Assembly: GCA_018398585.1 (NCBI GenBank)
Contig: JAGTTD010000011.1
Span: 8,679,001 to 8,743,000, forward strand
Direction: 5' to 3'
Source: Simmondsia chinensis
Lineage: Eukaryota; Streptophyta; Magnoliopsida; Caryophyllales; Simmondsiaceae
DNA length: 64,000 nucleotides
Both the position numbers and the translations under genes were made by a program. This document shows, piece after piece, positions 44,107 through 55,716 of the stretch (the stretch's first letter is position 1; every line of letters begins with the position of its first letter). Below the pieces are notes generated by a model that had not been told where the DNA came from, ran no database searches, and saw only the letters and a program-made list of their open reading frames with translations.

Positions 44107-45478
44107 GTAGCAGCACGTTCATTTTGAAAAAGACATGTTTCAACACTCAAAATAACATACTTTTCATCATTTTAAGCAACAAGTAGCACAATATATTCAC
44201 AATGCTTCAAACATAGCCATAGTAAACACACGAAACACATCAACAAGGAGACTAGTACACAAAATCAACATGAGTTTTCAAGAACTCACAAGTCCTATAA
44301 GCCCTTTACAATGATCAACTATTTTAATAGATCAATCAAAATATGCAAGAAAATCAAATCTCATACACAAGTCTAATCTCATGGTTGAACTCAAAAAACA
44401 TGCAATACTCTACCCACACACTGGGGTTCAAAATTGTGCAACTAAACATGTCGAACCTAAGAGTGGCCAATTCTAGGTTCAAGGTTCCATTCTAACAAGT
44501 TCACAATCAACCTCAACCATTAAACACGTATTAACTACAACAATCACACAGAAAATTGAAAAAAAAAAATCGCATAATCCAATTTCTGAGCAACACGGTC
44601 AGCCACACAACAGCAGCAGCAGCAACACCATGCACAGGTGTTCAAAATAACACCAAAATAGAATCCAAACCCAAGGACTCTCCTCCAACCTCCAACCGGG
44701 TTAGGCTCAAAAAATTTAACTCCGAAATCACTCCACTAAAACAAGAATATACACTAGATTCTCAACTGACCATACATGAGGGCGAACAAACGATTAACAT
44801 CAAACCGCTCTACTGATCAGATGTACCTAGTGCTTTCTCACTTCAAGACAAACCATTAGTCTCAAGCATAAACATCTTTTCAACAAAGAGGAAATCAGAG
44901 GATGTTCAAAAAACATAGAGAAATCCATGCTACCTAGGTCACCTAGTCGTGTGCCCAAAACCAGGACACTTAAGACTCGTCTCAACTACAACATAAGAGA
45001 CAAACTAGGGCTTTAGACGTAGTCAACGCCTAAACTAGCCTCCAGTTCTAATTGTAAAGTTAAACCTAAATTTCTTATAGTGATTAAACATTTTCCTTTT
45101 CTTTCATATTGCACAAAGCTCTTCCTTTTTTTTAGAATGTTATGACACTAGCACAAAACACCGCAGTAGCCGAAAAATAACACTCAGATTGTTTTGAAAA
45201 TCCAAAAAGCCCACTGATCATCTCAAAACAAGTGTTCATGTTAAACCCATTCTGAAATTTTGACTTAAAAAAATTTCACAAAAAATAAGAAACAGTTTAG
45301 ACCCTATTTCTACAAACATTTTCTTAGTTCTTTCTTTTCCCTCCAAGAAAAAAAGAGCATCCCAAATTTTCAAGAAAACACTAGATCTAAAAAAACAAGA
45401 TGATCAAACATAAACTCTCATTGTGGTTTTGTTTCGTTGTGTTTACGTGCTCACAAGTGAATGGACTGGCAAACCCAA

Positions 45479-45490
45479 GCTCTGAAACCA
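45479..45490 (-). other. Primer-binding site of nested LTR element
   Basis: TGGTTTCAGAGC on the minus strand differs by one base from the initiator-Met PBS TGGTATCAGAGC and lies two bases from the LTR. Confidence 0.78.
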
Positions 45491-45492
45491 AT

Positions 45493-46246
45493 TGTTGTGA
45501 ATTTGGGCCCTAAATCCAACCTGAACTCAACTCGAAAACAGGATCTTCTCCAAGCATTGAGCAACGAAAACCCACAATTGAAATAATGCAATAATTAAAC
45601 CATAAACAACAAAAAATGGATGAAGAACATGCAATATACATAGTTTGGCACCTCAAGGAGATCCCACTCCATGGGCCTTCGTTTTTAGAGGAGTCAAATC
45701 CACTATCAGTTACAAACACAGATGAACATCAAGTCTAAAACGAAAACCGCTACGAAGATTAAAGGAAGAAAACGAGAAAGAACAAGAGAAAAGCCATAAC
45801 CGAGTGATATGGGCGAAGAATAGCCTAGAGATCCAAATCCTAGCTGTATCCTTGAAGAAGACCTCATTTGGGACTATGCCTTCAAGTCATCGCCTTGAAA
45901 CGAGCATCCGGAGCTCCAAAGGTTCACTACTGCCTTCTTCTTCTTTCGCTTCGGCCCACCGTTGCCTCATTCTACAAGCTTTCCCTCACTAGAAAGCCAA
46001 ATAAAATCACCTATAATTTTTATTCCTCAAATTAGGATATAATTGTCCAAGTTTGCCTCCAACTAGCCTAAATAAGACAAGTGGCTAAAACTGACAAACG
46101 ACATCCTAATTTCCCGAATAGAAATTCTCAGACAATTTTACATTTTATTTTAGTCACGATGCTCCAGCCTATTATTACTGATAAACTTACAAAATTAAGT
46201 TACATCCTATAGTGGATATTGAATTTCATGGGACCATAATCCAACA
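45493..46246 (-). repeat. 5' LTR of nested element (754 bp)
   Basis: It starts TGTTGTGAATTTGGGCC and ends ATAATCCAACA. It lacks about 450 bp present in the 3' LTR after AGAAAGCCAA, probably a deletion that removes the region expected to contain the promoter. Confidence 0.85.
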
Positions 46247-47165
46247 AAGCATGGACAAGGAAGATGCAGAATTTCAGTATTCATTTAGCTAGCTAATTTT
46301 TGATAGGGTTTAGTTTATTATTTGACTTACAAAAATTCTTAATTTTTAAGAAAAAGTAAATTAATGAAAAATTATTATAGTTAGGAAAAAGATAGATCTA
46401 GTGAAACTCAAATCTTAAACAATTATGAATTAGAAAAATTGAACCCAACATTAAATCAATTTATATTGATGTTTTATACATATATAAATATATAACAGTT
46501 ACCTAAGGAAAATTTTGCCTGTTCGATTAACCATATCGGAGATGTGGATTGGTTACCCAAATTTTCAAGTCGGTATTTCTGTATTCGGTTCTGTATTTCG
46601 GTTATTGGTTTTTTGAACACCCCTAACTCAGCCTACCTAACCATCTTCATGACTTGGCCTCTCATGCCACTCCCAAAAAGAATTATAATCCCTTCAATCG
46701 CTTATTTTTTGGCAGATCCCTTGGATGTCACCCCAACTTGTTATAGCAATATATGGCATATCCTACAAATCCACCATCATATTCTCATCAAACATTTGCT
46801 TAGAGTCTTCAAAACCAAATATCCACCCATATTAAGTTTACGCAAGATGAAACGATACATGTCAGAATCCCCGAATGAAGAGCTTCCGATTTCTTAATAA
46901 TCAATTATACTTGTAATTTTGATAGATTGTTATCATTTTATTTGACAGCTCTGAAGGCTCTTCCTTACCAATATTTGTACAAAAAAAATAAAATTAAAAC
47001 ACCCTTAATTGCTTTCCTTAAAAAATTTCACTTTATGATCCTCACCACTACCTGTTTGAAATTTTGGTTTGATAATAAATCATTAATAAGCTAAAGCGAA
47101 ATCTAAAATCAAGAAAGTCATCATTACGGTAGTCCATAGAAGTTGTACAACCAAAGATTATGACT

Positions 47166-48455
47166 TAATGGATCATAAGAACCATACATGAAGTACTGTG
47201 CATATACGCCACCAAATGAAACTTAAAAGAAAGGAACTAAACTAATGGCATAATTAAACTTGAACAATCAGGTATAGTAATACAACAATTAGAAGATCAA
47301 AAAAGGTAGAAGTAGCTCAAAACTTGTTCAAAACCAATAATTAACAGAGGAGGTTCCTTCTAATCATTAGTAATCATGACATCCATCAATGGATGCATCT
47401 GGAAAGAAAGAGCAAACTTAGTTAGAATATAAAATATCCAAATACATAAAAATACAACAGAGAAAGCTTATATCAAATAGTGATCAATCGTGTCTATAAG
47501 TCGTATAGCAAATAGTGATGGTAAAGAACAAAGTACTCAAGCTATTAATCCTAACCTTTTTTCTCACTCCTAAACCATGTACACTATCAGTTTAGTAAAT
47601 CAATAAAAAGCACAATAAAATTTATCAATTTCATGACTGTTGCTTCTCAAGACCTAAATCGCAAATTAATTATAATTTTCCCACTTCTTTCAAACACAAG
47701 AGCTAAGTGGCAACCCCAAAAACGTGAAAAATACTTGTGCTCTCCTCCCACAATATACCACGACACCAAGATCTAAACCCAAGATACCTAAAATCAAAAT
47801 CTTATAGTAAGCCGAGCAAGATCCGCCCTCAATTTAATGATATACAGAACTAGATCAACAATATGAACTACAAAAACTACAAAACTGGACAAACGACCCG
47901 ATTCAACACAACCACCTACAACCAATCATGGAATCTAATAACCAAAACTAAAGACAACAAAGGTGAAGAAACTATGGGAGACATGCAACCTAAGCTTTAG
48001 TGAAACGCCCACTGATCTAAAAGGAAAAAAAAAAAAAAAGATCAAGAAATTCAGTGAAAACATCAATAGATTGAGATTTACACAAATCACAGAAAAATTA
48101 AAGGCATTGGTTGCACATAATTTGAGAATTATTTTGTTTTTCTTACCTCTAAATCATACACACTATCAATTTAATAAATCATTCAAGAGCACAATAAAAT
48201 TTATGAGTTTCATAGTAGTGCATATATATATATAGCAAGAAAGTGGCACATGCGCTCTTCATTATTTCTGAAGATCTAAGTTGCAAATTTCTTTCATAAT
48301 TTCACCAATTCTTTCAAACACATGCAATTTCAAGAGAACAAATCAGATATAATAGCATAAAATGACAAAAATATTCAGGTGGTAAATGCTCAAACTTTCA
48401 GATATCTAAAAGATAATTTCCTATTTTATGTTATTTGCACCAAAGGTCACTATAC
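47166..48455. other. Spacer between copies B and C, with internal duplication
   Basis: No gene is seen. About 170 bp near 47550-47720 (CACTATCAGTTTAGTAAATC, AAGCACAATAAAATTTATCA) is repeated at 48135-48320 in the same orientation (CACTATCAATTTAATAAATC, GAGCACAATAAAATTTATGA). Confidence 0.6.
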
Positions 48456-48764
48456 TTTTCTCATTGTATCAATTTAATCCATGTATTTTAATTGTGCCAA
48501 TTTAGTCCTTCTATAATTTAGGTTGTGTTAATTTAGCCCTTTCATTAAATTCAGGTTAGGTTATTGACGTAATTTTTAATGATACAATCGCACTAGATGC
48601 ATGTAACCCATTACAAATCCACCCATTGAGTCAATTTAACATAATCCATGGCCGAATTATTTGAAAATTTTATTAACAACTTAACATAAATTTACTTTAA
48701 GGACCAAATTGACTCAATATCAATTATATAGGTACTAAATTAATACAATTAAAAGTACAAGTAA
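48456..48764. mobile_element. Mutator-like MITE, imperfect long TIRs
   Basis: The first about 75 bp (GGTCACTATACTTTTCTCA, TTTAATCCATG, CCAATTTAGTCCTT) are an imperfect reverse complement of the last 75 bp (AAGGACCAAATTGACTC, TAAATTAATACAATT, AAAAGTACAAG). Long TIRs without coding sequence fit a MULE-type MITE. The target duplication was not determined. Confidence 0.55.
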
Positions 48765-49246
48765 ATATTCTTTGGTTGTATAACTTGTGTGGACTACCTT
48801 AATTATGACTTTCTTGATTTCAGATTTTGCTTTAGCTTGTTAATAACTTATTATCAAACCAAAATTTCAAGTAGGTAGTGGTGAAGATCATATTAGCAAG
48901 TGAAATTCTTTAAAAAAGAAAATAAAGGGTGTTTTCATTTTTTATTTTATGGCTCAAATATTGGAAAGGAAGAGCCTTCAGAGCTGCGAAATATAAAGAT
49001 GACAATCCATCTAAAATTACAAGTATATCTTATTATTCAGAATAGGATGCTTTTCATTTGGGGATTCTAACATGTATTGTTTCATCTTATATAAACTTAA
49101 TAAGGGTGGATTTGTGGTTTTAGAGACTCTAAGCAAATGTTTGATGAGAATATGATGGTGGATTGGTAGGATATGTGTAGATTGCTATTACATGCTGGTG
49201 GTGGTAGATTCTCTTCAACTAACAAAATCAACTAATAATGTTGACA

Positions 49247-51740
49247 TGGGAAAATGGAGGACGGAGGTGAAAGAGAGGGCAGAGGCGAAAGAGAAGGAGG
49301 TGAGAGAGTGACGGAGGACGGTCGTGAGACAATGGTGGCTTTGAGTAACATCATTGGTAGGCTTGTGGGTGATCTTGGTGGGCTTAGAAATGAGGTGGAA
49401 TACGAAGGGGTGGAGAGGGTTGGGACAATAGTGGAAGAGGAAGAGCCAGTAGACGCTAACAATGAAGCACTACAGAATGATGAGGTGGAACACACGGGTG
49501 TGGGTATTACCGAGGAAAACGAAGGAAGTGGTGGAAAAGATGAATTGAACCATATTGTTGGGTCGGATCGCCCTGATCAGAGTTGTGAACACGAGACTTC
49601 TAGAGGGTACGGGGTTAATGTAGCGGGTAATGAACAAAAGAATGAGGCGTTTGCACGGAATTTGGATGGAACCATAACTTTTTGTTTGTTAATAATCTCC
49701 CAACCACCTTTGACTCAAGGTGTCTGTACTACTTATTCAGAGATACGGATCCATTGTTGACAGTTTTGTCACAAGAAATCAAAGACCAAACACAAGACTG
49801 TTTTTTGGGTTGTGCGGTTCAGGAGACACAATGAAGCGATGGGTGCTATCTCTGAATTGAACAAAGTTACGATTCAAGGGACTCAGATAGTGGTCCAAAA
49901 GGCGCGATATGCTTGGAGGGGGATTAATGGTGCTAGAAGAACTCCCCTGTATCAAAGAAATATAACCTAGAATGCTCCTGTCAGGGAACCTGAAGCTGCA
50001 AACAGGCAGAATGCTAGACTACCTACTAAGGAGCAATTCGGGATCAAATGAAGATTGTAGAGGGTAGGGCAGTGGAAGAGAATCTAGAATGGCTGCATAG
50101 AAGCTTGGCCTGCTATGTTCCCAAACCAAAAAATATACAGATGATCGCGGAGAAACAGAGAAAAGGACATTATTGACTTGGAAGTTAGGGACATGGGCCA
50201 GTATTAGTTCCTACTAACATTCCAAACTAAGGAGGATAGAGAAAGGAATTCGGGGGGAGTAGAGTGACTGGCCCCTTACTCGGTATGAAACTATTGATCC
50301 ATGGTCAGAGTCAGAATGCTGTCGTTCCAGATGCACTTGGATCTTATTGCATGGAATCCCCTGCAGGGCTGGTGTAAGGAAAACATTATTGCTATGGCTG
50401 AATGATGGGGTGATGTTTGCCTTAACAAGGAGCTATTATCTACTACTTCGTTTGGGTGTGTGGAAGCGCTAGTGGATATAACCCAAACGCAAGTAATGCA
50501 GATCAGATGAATCTTCATTAAGGAAACTACAATTTTAATATAATAGTGAGAGAAGTGATCAAAGAGACGAACTGTGCGGCTACGAATTCATCTGCCCCAT
50601 TGGAAGATATTAATCCTAGCATGGATGGGGATGGAGGTAACATTGATGATGATGGTCTGTAGCCTCAAACTGCTGATGAGTGGGTGGCTGAATCATTGCC
50701 TGACACTGGACGACCAGTGATGACCTACTTAGCTGATAACAGGGGTCTTACGGGAGAACAGGGGTCTGATGAAGCCAACGTTATTGAGCCTTTAAATTCA
50801 AATTGGGTAGTTGATCTGGGTAATGGGATAGCAATCATGATGACAGATTCACAGCCTGAGGATGTACAACTACAGACGACCTTCTCTGCTAAGAATAGGG
50901 ATCATGTGAGATATGGGTATTTATGAATCTAACAACCTTGTGCTTGAAACTTTTAACAGGGTAAATGATCAGGGCACTAGGTTAGCTTTGGAGGACCCTC
51001 AGAAGTGATGAGGATGGATCTCAGACACCGGATCTTCCAAATGGAGGGGATAAACAGGAACATGGGACAACTTGCGCAACTGTGATGACTATACTGATGT
51101 TGGCTACGTGTAATGAAGAGATTGGCTCTGATGTGGTGCCTAATGCTGAGCTGTATTTAATTGCTAATTTTCTCTTGGAAGCTGTAGAGGCGGATGCAGC
51201 TAGTTCTAATATGAGGGATGGCGAGGAGTCTAGTTTGTAGGGTGATGAAGAGGCTTTGAGTGAAAGCCAACCCTCATTTAATATTGCTGTCCCTGTTCCC
51301 CTTCCATATGATGAGGAGCCTCCACCCATGTGTGCTCTTTCAAAGGCTAGTACTTCACACAACAATGCTTCTCCTCAACTAGTTGCAGTCCAAGAATTTG
51401 ATTTTTCTATGCAAGGAATCAGCGGTTTTGTGGAATTGAGCACAAACCTAGTTCATGTGGTGACCACTGAAGTCCTCACTCTTACTAACCTTACCTCGTA
51501 ATCTCCTGTTTTGCTAATAGTATCTACGTCTTCACATGCTATTGGATCTGCTGCTCCGAGATTACAACTTCAGAGTGGTAGTGGCGAAACAGAGGACTTA
51601 TAGAGTGCTAAGGAACTTTGGGATTATGGAAAGAGACTTGGCTTAGGTTCAGATGGACCAGATATTGGAGTTCATAGGCTCATTGGCTTAGTAAATCAGG
51701 CCAAACAAAAGAAGACGAGGAAAAGAAGCCGCAATAAAAA
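49247..51740 (+). pseudogene. L1 ORF1-like region
   Basis: It starts with a charged, Gly/Glu/Arg-rich stretch (MEDGGEREGRGEREGGERV) and a helix ALSNIIGRLVGDLGGLRNEV. Later parts are acidic and Ser-rich without a clear zinc knuckle. Several frameshifts occur near 49760, 50040 and 50930. The assignment to ORF1 rests on position ahead of ORF2. Confidence 0.6.
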
Positions 51741-51771
51741 CAGACCCGAACACTGATTCTGTTAGTGTCAA

Positions 51772-54700
51772 ATGAAGTTATGCTCATGGAATGTCAGGGG
51801 AACCGGAAGTTGCAACAAGAAAGCCACAATTAGATAAATATCCTGACTAACTAGGCCCTTGTTCCTCGGTCTTGCAAAGACCAAATATAGTGTTGTGAAC
51901 CAACGCACTATCTCTCACTATTGGGGAAATGAATTGTGTAAGTGGAAGGAAGTCCCTATTGTTGATGGTTCGGGCGGTCTTATATTAAAATGGAATGGCA
52001 GTGACTTTGTTGCCTTGGAGGTGGTGAAGGGTAATAGATATAGCGGATGCTTTGACCTGGTGGCTGGATGACCCTTATTGCTATGTTGAGGTTGGGGGAT
52101 CAAATCAGTGTGCGCATGTTTTAGTGAATTTTATTGAAGCCCACCATGTGGATGTCTTAGTTGGTGGCGTCTCCTACCCATGCAGTCATCGCCAAAGGGT
52201 CAGGAGTTCGATTCTCCTTGAGGATATACTCATGACTTACCTACTCATAGGGATTGTGGGTTTTCTCATGGGCCGGGGTTGGCTGGGGAAACCTAGTCCC
52301 TCGTTACTAAAAAGGGGTAATAGATGGATTTGTGTGAAAAAAAAATTCGATGACATTAGGTTTGAATGTGCGGTCTACCTTGTGTGGTCCGTGTCTTAGA
52401 AGCTCTCGGTCAGATATGTGGGTGGAACTACAAAATCTGAAAAATTTAATACCTCTTCCTCTAATGTTGATTGGTGACTTCAATGAGGTTCTTGACATTG
52501 CAAAGCGGAAGGGGAACACTTCGGTCACTCATGGGATGCAGGAATTCAGGGACTTTATGAACTTGTTGGGGCTGATTGACATTCCTCTTAAAGGCCGGGA
52601 CTTCACATGGTGCCGGGGTGAGTCGATGTGTTGGTTGGATCATATCTTCGTTGAAAGAGATTGGATTGCAAAGTTCTCACATATAAAACTGGTCGGGTTG
52701 AAGAAGAGCCTCTCAGATCATTACCCAATAGTCGTCGATTTAGAAGAAGTTAAATGGGGCCCAAAACCTTTTAGAAGTTTTGACTGTAGGTTCTTGCACT
52801 CGGAATATATCAAGTTGGTTAAGAGTGAGTGCTAGGAAAATGGAAACACTCCTTTTGAAAAGAAGTTACGCAAACTGAAGAGTCGGCTCCAGAAATGGAA
52901 CGAGGAGGTCTTTGGTCATATTAAGCATTGAATTTCAGCCCTTGAAGATGAACTCGAAGTCTTGCGCCTTAAAGCTGAACACATTGAACTGAATGAAGAA
53001 GAGCAAAGTAGGAGAGCTACTATCTCGCAATTGTGGGGTTGGTATCATAAGCTGGATCACACGGCTGGATAAGAACACAGAGTATTTTCATACTTTGGCA
53101 GCTATTCGGGCAAGGAAGAAATCCATTTTCAGCATTACAGTCAATGGGCGTTCGTACTGCAAGTCGAGGTTGGATAAAACTACTATAGTGAGCTTCTTTA
53201 AGAATTTATACGGCGAACCTGCATGCATTAGGATGGGACTTGGATTGTTACCTCTTCCCCGTATCCTACTGCAGCATGCTATCGAACTTGAGCATATACT
53301 CACCGGGGAAGAAATTAAAACAGCAATTTGGGATTGTGACTCGAGCAAAGCTCCAAGATACGATGGCTTTAACTTTAAGTTTATAAAGGACATGTGGCAA
53401 ACGATTGGGGAAGACTTTTCACCAGCCAAGTACATCAATTTTTTATGACTGGTTCGTTTAATGTCAGCATTAACATGACATGGGTATCTCTCATTCTGAA
53501 GATCGATGGTGCAACGGACTTCAAGGATTTTAGGCCCATTAGCATGGTTGGGTGTGTGTACAAAGTCATCTCCAAGATCCTCAGTAGAAGACTAGCTATG
53601 GTAGTCCCACTATTGGTGGGTGAATGTTAGAGTGCGTTTGTGGTAGGTAGACAAATACTGTATGATGCACTAATAGTAAATGAGGTAGTGCCTTGGCTTA
53701 AGAAGAAAAAGAAAAAAGGTGTGCTTCTCAAGTTGGATTTCCGTAAGGCATATGACTCAGTTAATTGGAACTTAGTGGATATTGTTCTGGAATGAATGGA
53801 TATTGTTCTGGAACGAATGGGCTTTGGGTCTACTTGGTGAGCATGGGTTTCACATTACATTTCAAACCTGTCAATGTCAATCCTTGTTAATGGGTGCCCT
53901 ACCCCATCTTTTAAAATTGAACGTGGACTTCATCAAGGTGATCCTCTCTCACCTTTTTCTATTCATTCTTGTTTCGGAGGTTCTCAACCAACTTCTTGTA
54001 CAAGCAGTTCCATTAGGAGATATTAAAGGTTTGGAAATTGGACGGGATGGGGTTTTGCTCACTCATCTCCAATTTGTGGATGATACATTGATATTTTGTC
54101 CGTGTGATGGTCTTATGATTCTTCGTGCAAAGACTATACTGAAATTCTTTAAGGTGATATTGGGGCTGCAAATCAACTTTGCAAAGTCCGTGATCTTCTA
54201 CTTGGGCACAAATAAGGACAGGATTTCAGAAATGGTAGTGGCTTTGGGATGTTTGGTTGCCTCCTTGCCAATAAAATATCTTGGGATTCCATTGGGTGCA
54301 AATCCAAGATTAGAGTCTACGTGGAAACCCATATTTGACCATGTTGAGTCAAAGCTAGCTGGATGGAAGGCCAAAACCTTTCGAGAGTGGGTCGTCTTAC
54401 TCTAATCAATTTGTAGTGAACGACCTTCCCACTTACTACCTATCCATATTTAGAATGCTGAAGAAGGTTTGCAACAAGATCATCAAGCTTCAACGTCGCT
54501 TCTTTTGGGTCTTTGATGAAGGTAAACGTGGCCTTCCTTCATTGAATTGGGAAATAATTCAAAAACTGACACACCTTGGTGGCCTGGGGGTTAGTGATCT
54601 TTTGATAAAAAATGCAGCGTTGTTGTCCAAATGGTGGTGGCGCTTTTCTGAAAAGGGGTCAAGTTTATGGAAGAGTGTTATTTGCTTTATTCATGGTGGA

Positions 54701-55716
54701 AGCCCATCCCACTTCTACTGGATCAACCTCGCTTCAATATGGGTGGGGTGTGGATTGCTATAACCGATGTTCATAAAGCTTCTGATGAAGTCGCTGTAGC
54801 TTGTGGGGATCTGGGATGTAAGCTTGGAGATGGCTGTAATATGAAATTTTGGAAGGATGTTTGAATTGAAAATTAGTGCCTTAAGTTGAGATTCTCTGAT
54901 CTGTTTAGAGTGACATTACAATAAAACCATTGGGTGTGTGAGATGGGGGTGTGGGATGTTGATGAGTGGAGATGGATTTTCAATTGGCGACTTAAGTTCT
55001 TTGTTAGAGAGGAGGCGAGTTTGGAAGAGTTCCAGAATTTTATACATTCAATTGCTCTTGTTAGACATGCCCAAGATGTTGCGATCTGCAGGCATGAGAC
55101 TTCAGGGAAGTTTGCAGTTCGGTCTTTTGTTGGTAGGGTCGCAAAAACTTCACATAATGCCCATTCCATTGACCATCTTATATGTGGGGTATGGAAGGGG
55201 TTAGCGCCTCCAAAAGTGGAAATTCTTGTGTAGATGACATTGTTGGGGAAGATGAATACCAAGGAAGGAGTTTGGAACCTTGGCATTATTAATGGCTATG
55301 AGAAATGGTGCCCGATATGTAAGTCATCTATAGAAAATATAAATCATCTTTTCCTTGGTTGCTTGTTTGTGTGGAGACTTTGGGTTGCTTGCTTTGATTG
55401 GTAGGGCTTCTCTTTTAGTGTTCATAACTCAATTGGAGACATCTTTGATGAATGGGTCTTGTCTTGGGTGGGTGGAAAATTCCAAAAGAGGGCTTGGCTA
55501 ACCATGTTCTTTGTCATAATTTGGGTATTTTGGAATTTGAGAAATAAGATCGTCTTTGATAATGGGAATTGGGACCATAGAGAAGTGTTTTGGAGTGCTA
55601 GGATGAGGCTAGGCTTCCGGATCAAGGTTTGGTGTATGGATTTTCCCTATTTGCAGGACGGGATTGCAAGGAATGTTGAGTGCATCAGATCTTGGAAAGG
55701 TTCATCTACTATTTGA
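51772..55716 (+). pseudogene. L1 ORF2: endonuclease, reverse transcriptase, zf-RVT
   Basis: The endonuclease begins MKLCSWNVRGTGSCNKKATI and has LMLIGDFNEVLDIAKRKG (52465) and LSDHYPIVVDLEEV (52710). The RT has DFKDFRPISMVGCVYKVISK (53520), SAFVVGRQILYDALIVNEV, LLKLDFRKAYDSVNW (53725), GLHQGDPLSPFLFIL (53930) and LQFVDDTLIFCP (54070), where the usual FADD is FVDD. The zf-RVT remnant has WCPICKSSIENINHLFLGC (55310). Then WVFWNLRNKIVFDNGNW ends the conserved part. Stops such as the one at 53629 and several frameshifts inactivate it. Confidence 0.87.
52040..52314 (+). mobile_element. SINE nested in L1 endonuclease, TSD GGGTAATAGAT
   Basis: GGGTAATAGAT occurs at 52029-52039 and 52315-52325. Between them is a B box GAGTTCGATTCTCC (52204) with an A-box-like CTTAGTTGGTGGC (52157), and the family 3' part CATGGGCCGGGGTT. 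Removing it rejoins the endonuclease reading (GNR then WICVKKKFDD). The first 110 bp before the A box are not explained. Confidence 0.75.

Larger units (their letters stand above)
42688..45492 (-). other. Internal non-coding region of nested LTR element
   Basis: Apart from the MITE at 43323-44106 it is A/C-rich on the plus strand, with no domain recognised in any frame. Short open frames here match no gag or pol motif. Confidence 0.65.
41484..46246 (-). mobile_element. Non-autonomous LTR retrotransposon (LARD/TRIM-like), TSD AAGCA
   Basis: Two LTRs enclose 2.8 kb with no gag or pol. The primer-binding site (minus TGGTTTCAGAGC, 45479-45490) lies next to the right LTR. A purine-rich tract (minus, AATGGTGGAGAT) lies at 42688-42699 next to the left LTR. 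AAGCA duplications occur at 41479-41483 and 46247-46251. The structure is complete, so it must have been mobilised by enzymes from another element. A hAT MITE lies inside it. Confidence 0.87.
41069..46625. mobile_element. hAT-type element with nested LTR retrotransposon, TSD ACTCAGCC
   Basis: Terminal inverted repeats TAGGGGTGTTCA and TGAACACCCCTA are flanked by a perfect 8-bp duplication ACTCAGCC (41061-41068 and 46626-46633). Its own sequence is only about 790 bp (41069-41478 and 46252-46625), with GGTTAAGTCGGTTAACTG-like subterminal repeats. It is therefore a non-autonomous element enlarged by an LTR insertion. Confidence 0.88.
41011..47165 (-). repeat. Three-copy repeat family, copy B, split by a hAT element
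   Basis: Copy B comprises 41011-41068 and 46626-47165. It begins in tandem with the end of copy A (GATGGCAATGGATTGTG against GATGACAATGGATTGTG at 40516). It lacks the part equivalent to 40045-40510. The split is an 8-bp-TSD hAT insertion. Confidence 0.7.

Noticed and set aside
48090..48235. Open frame near 47963-48235
   Set aside because: It lies in AT-rich spacer with a lysine run from a poly-A, and has no domain or paralogue.
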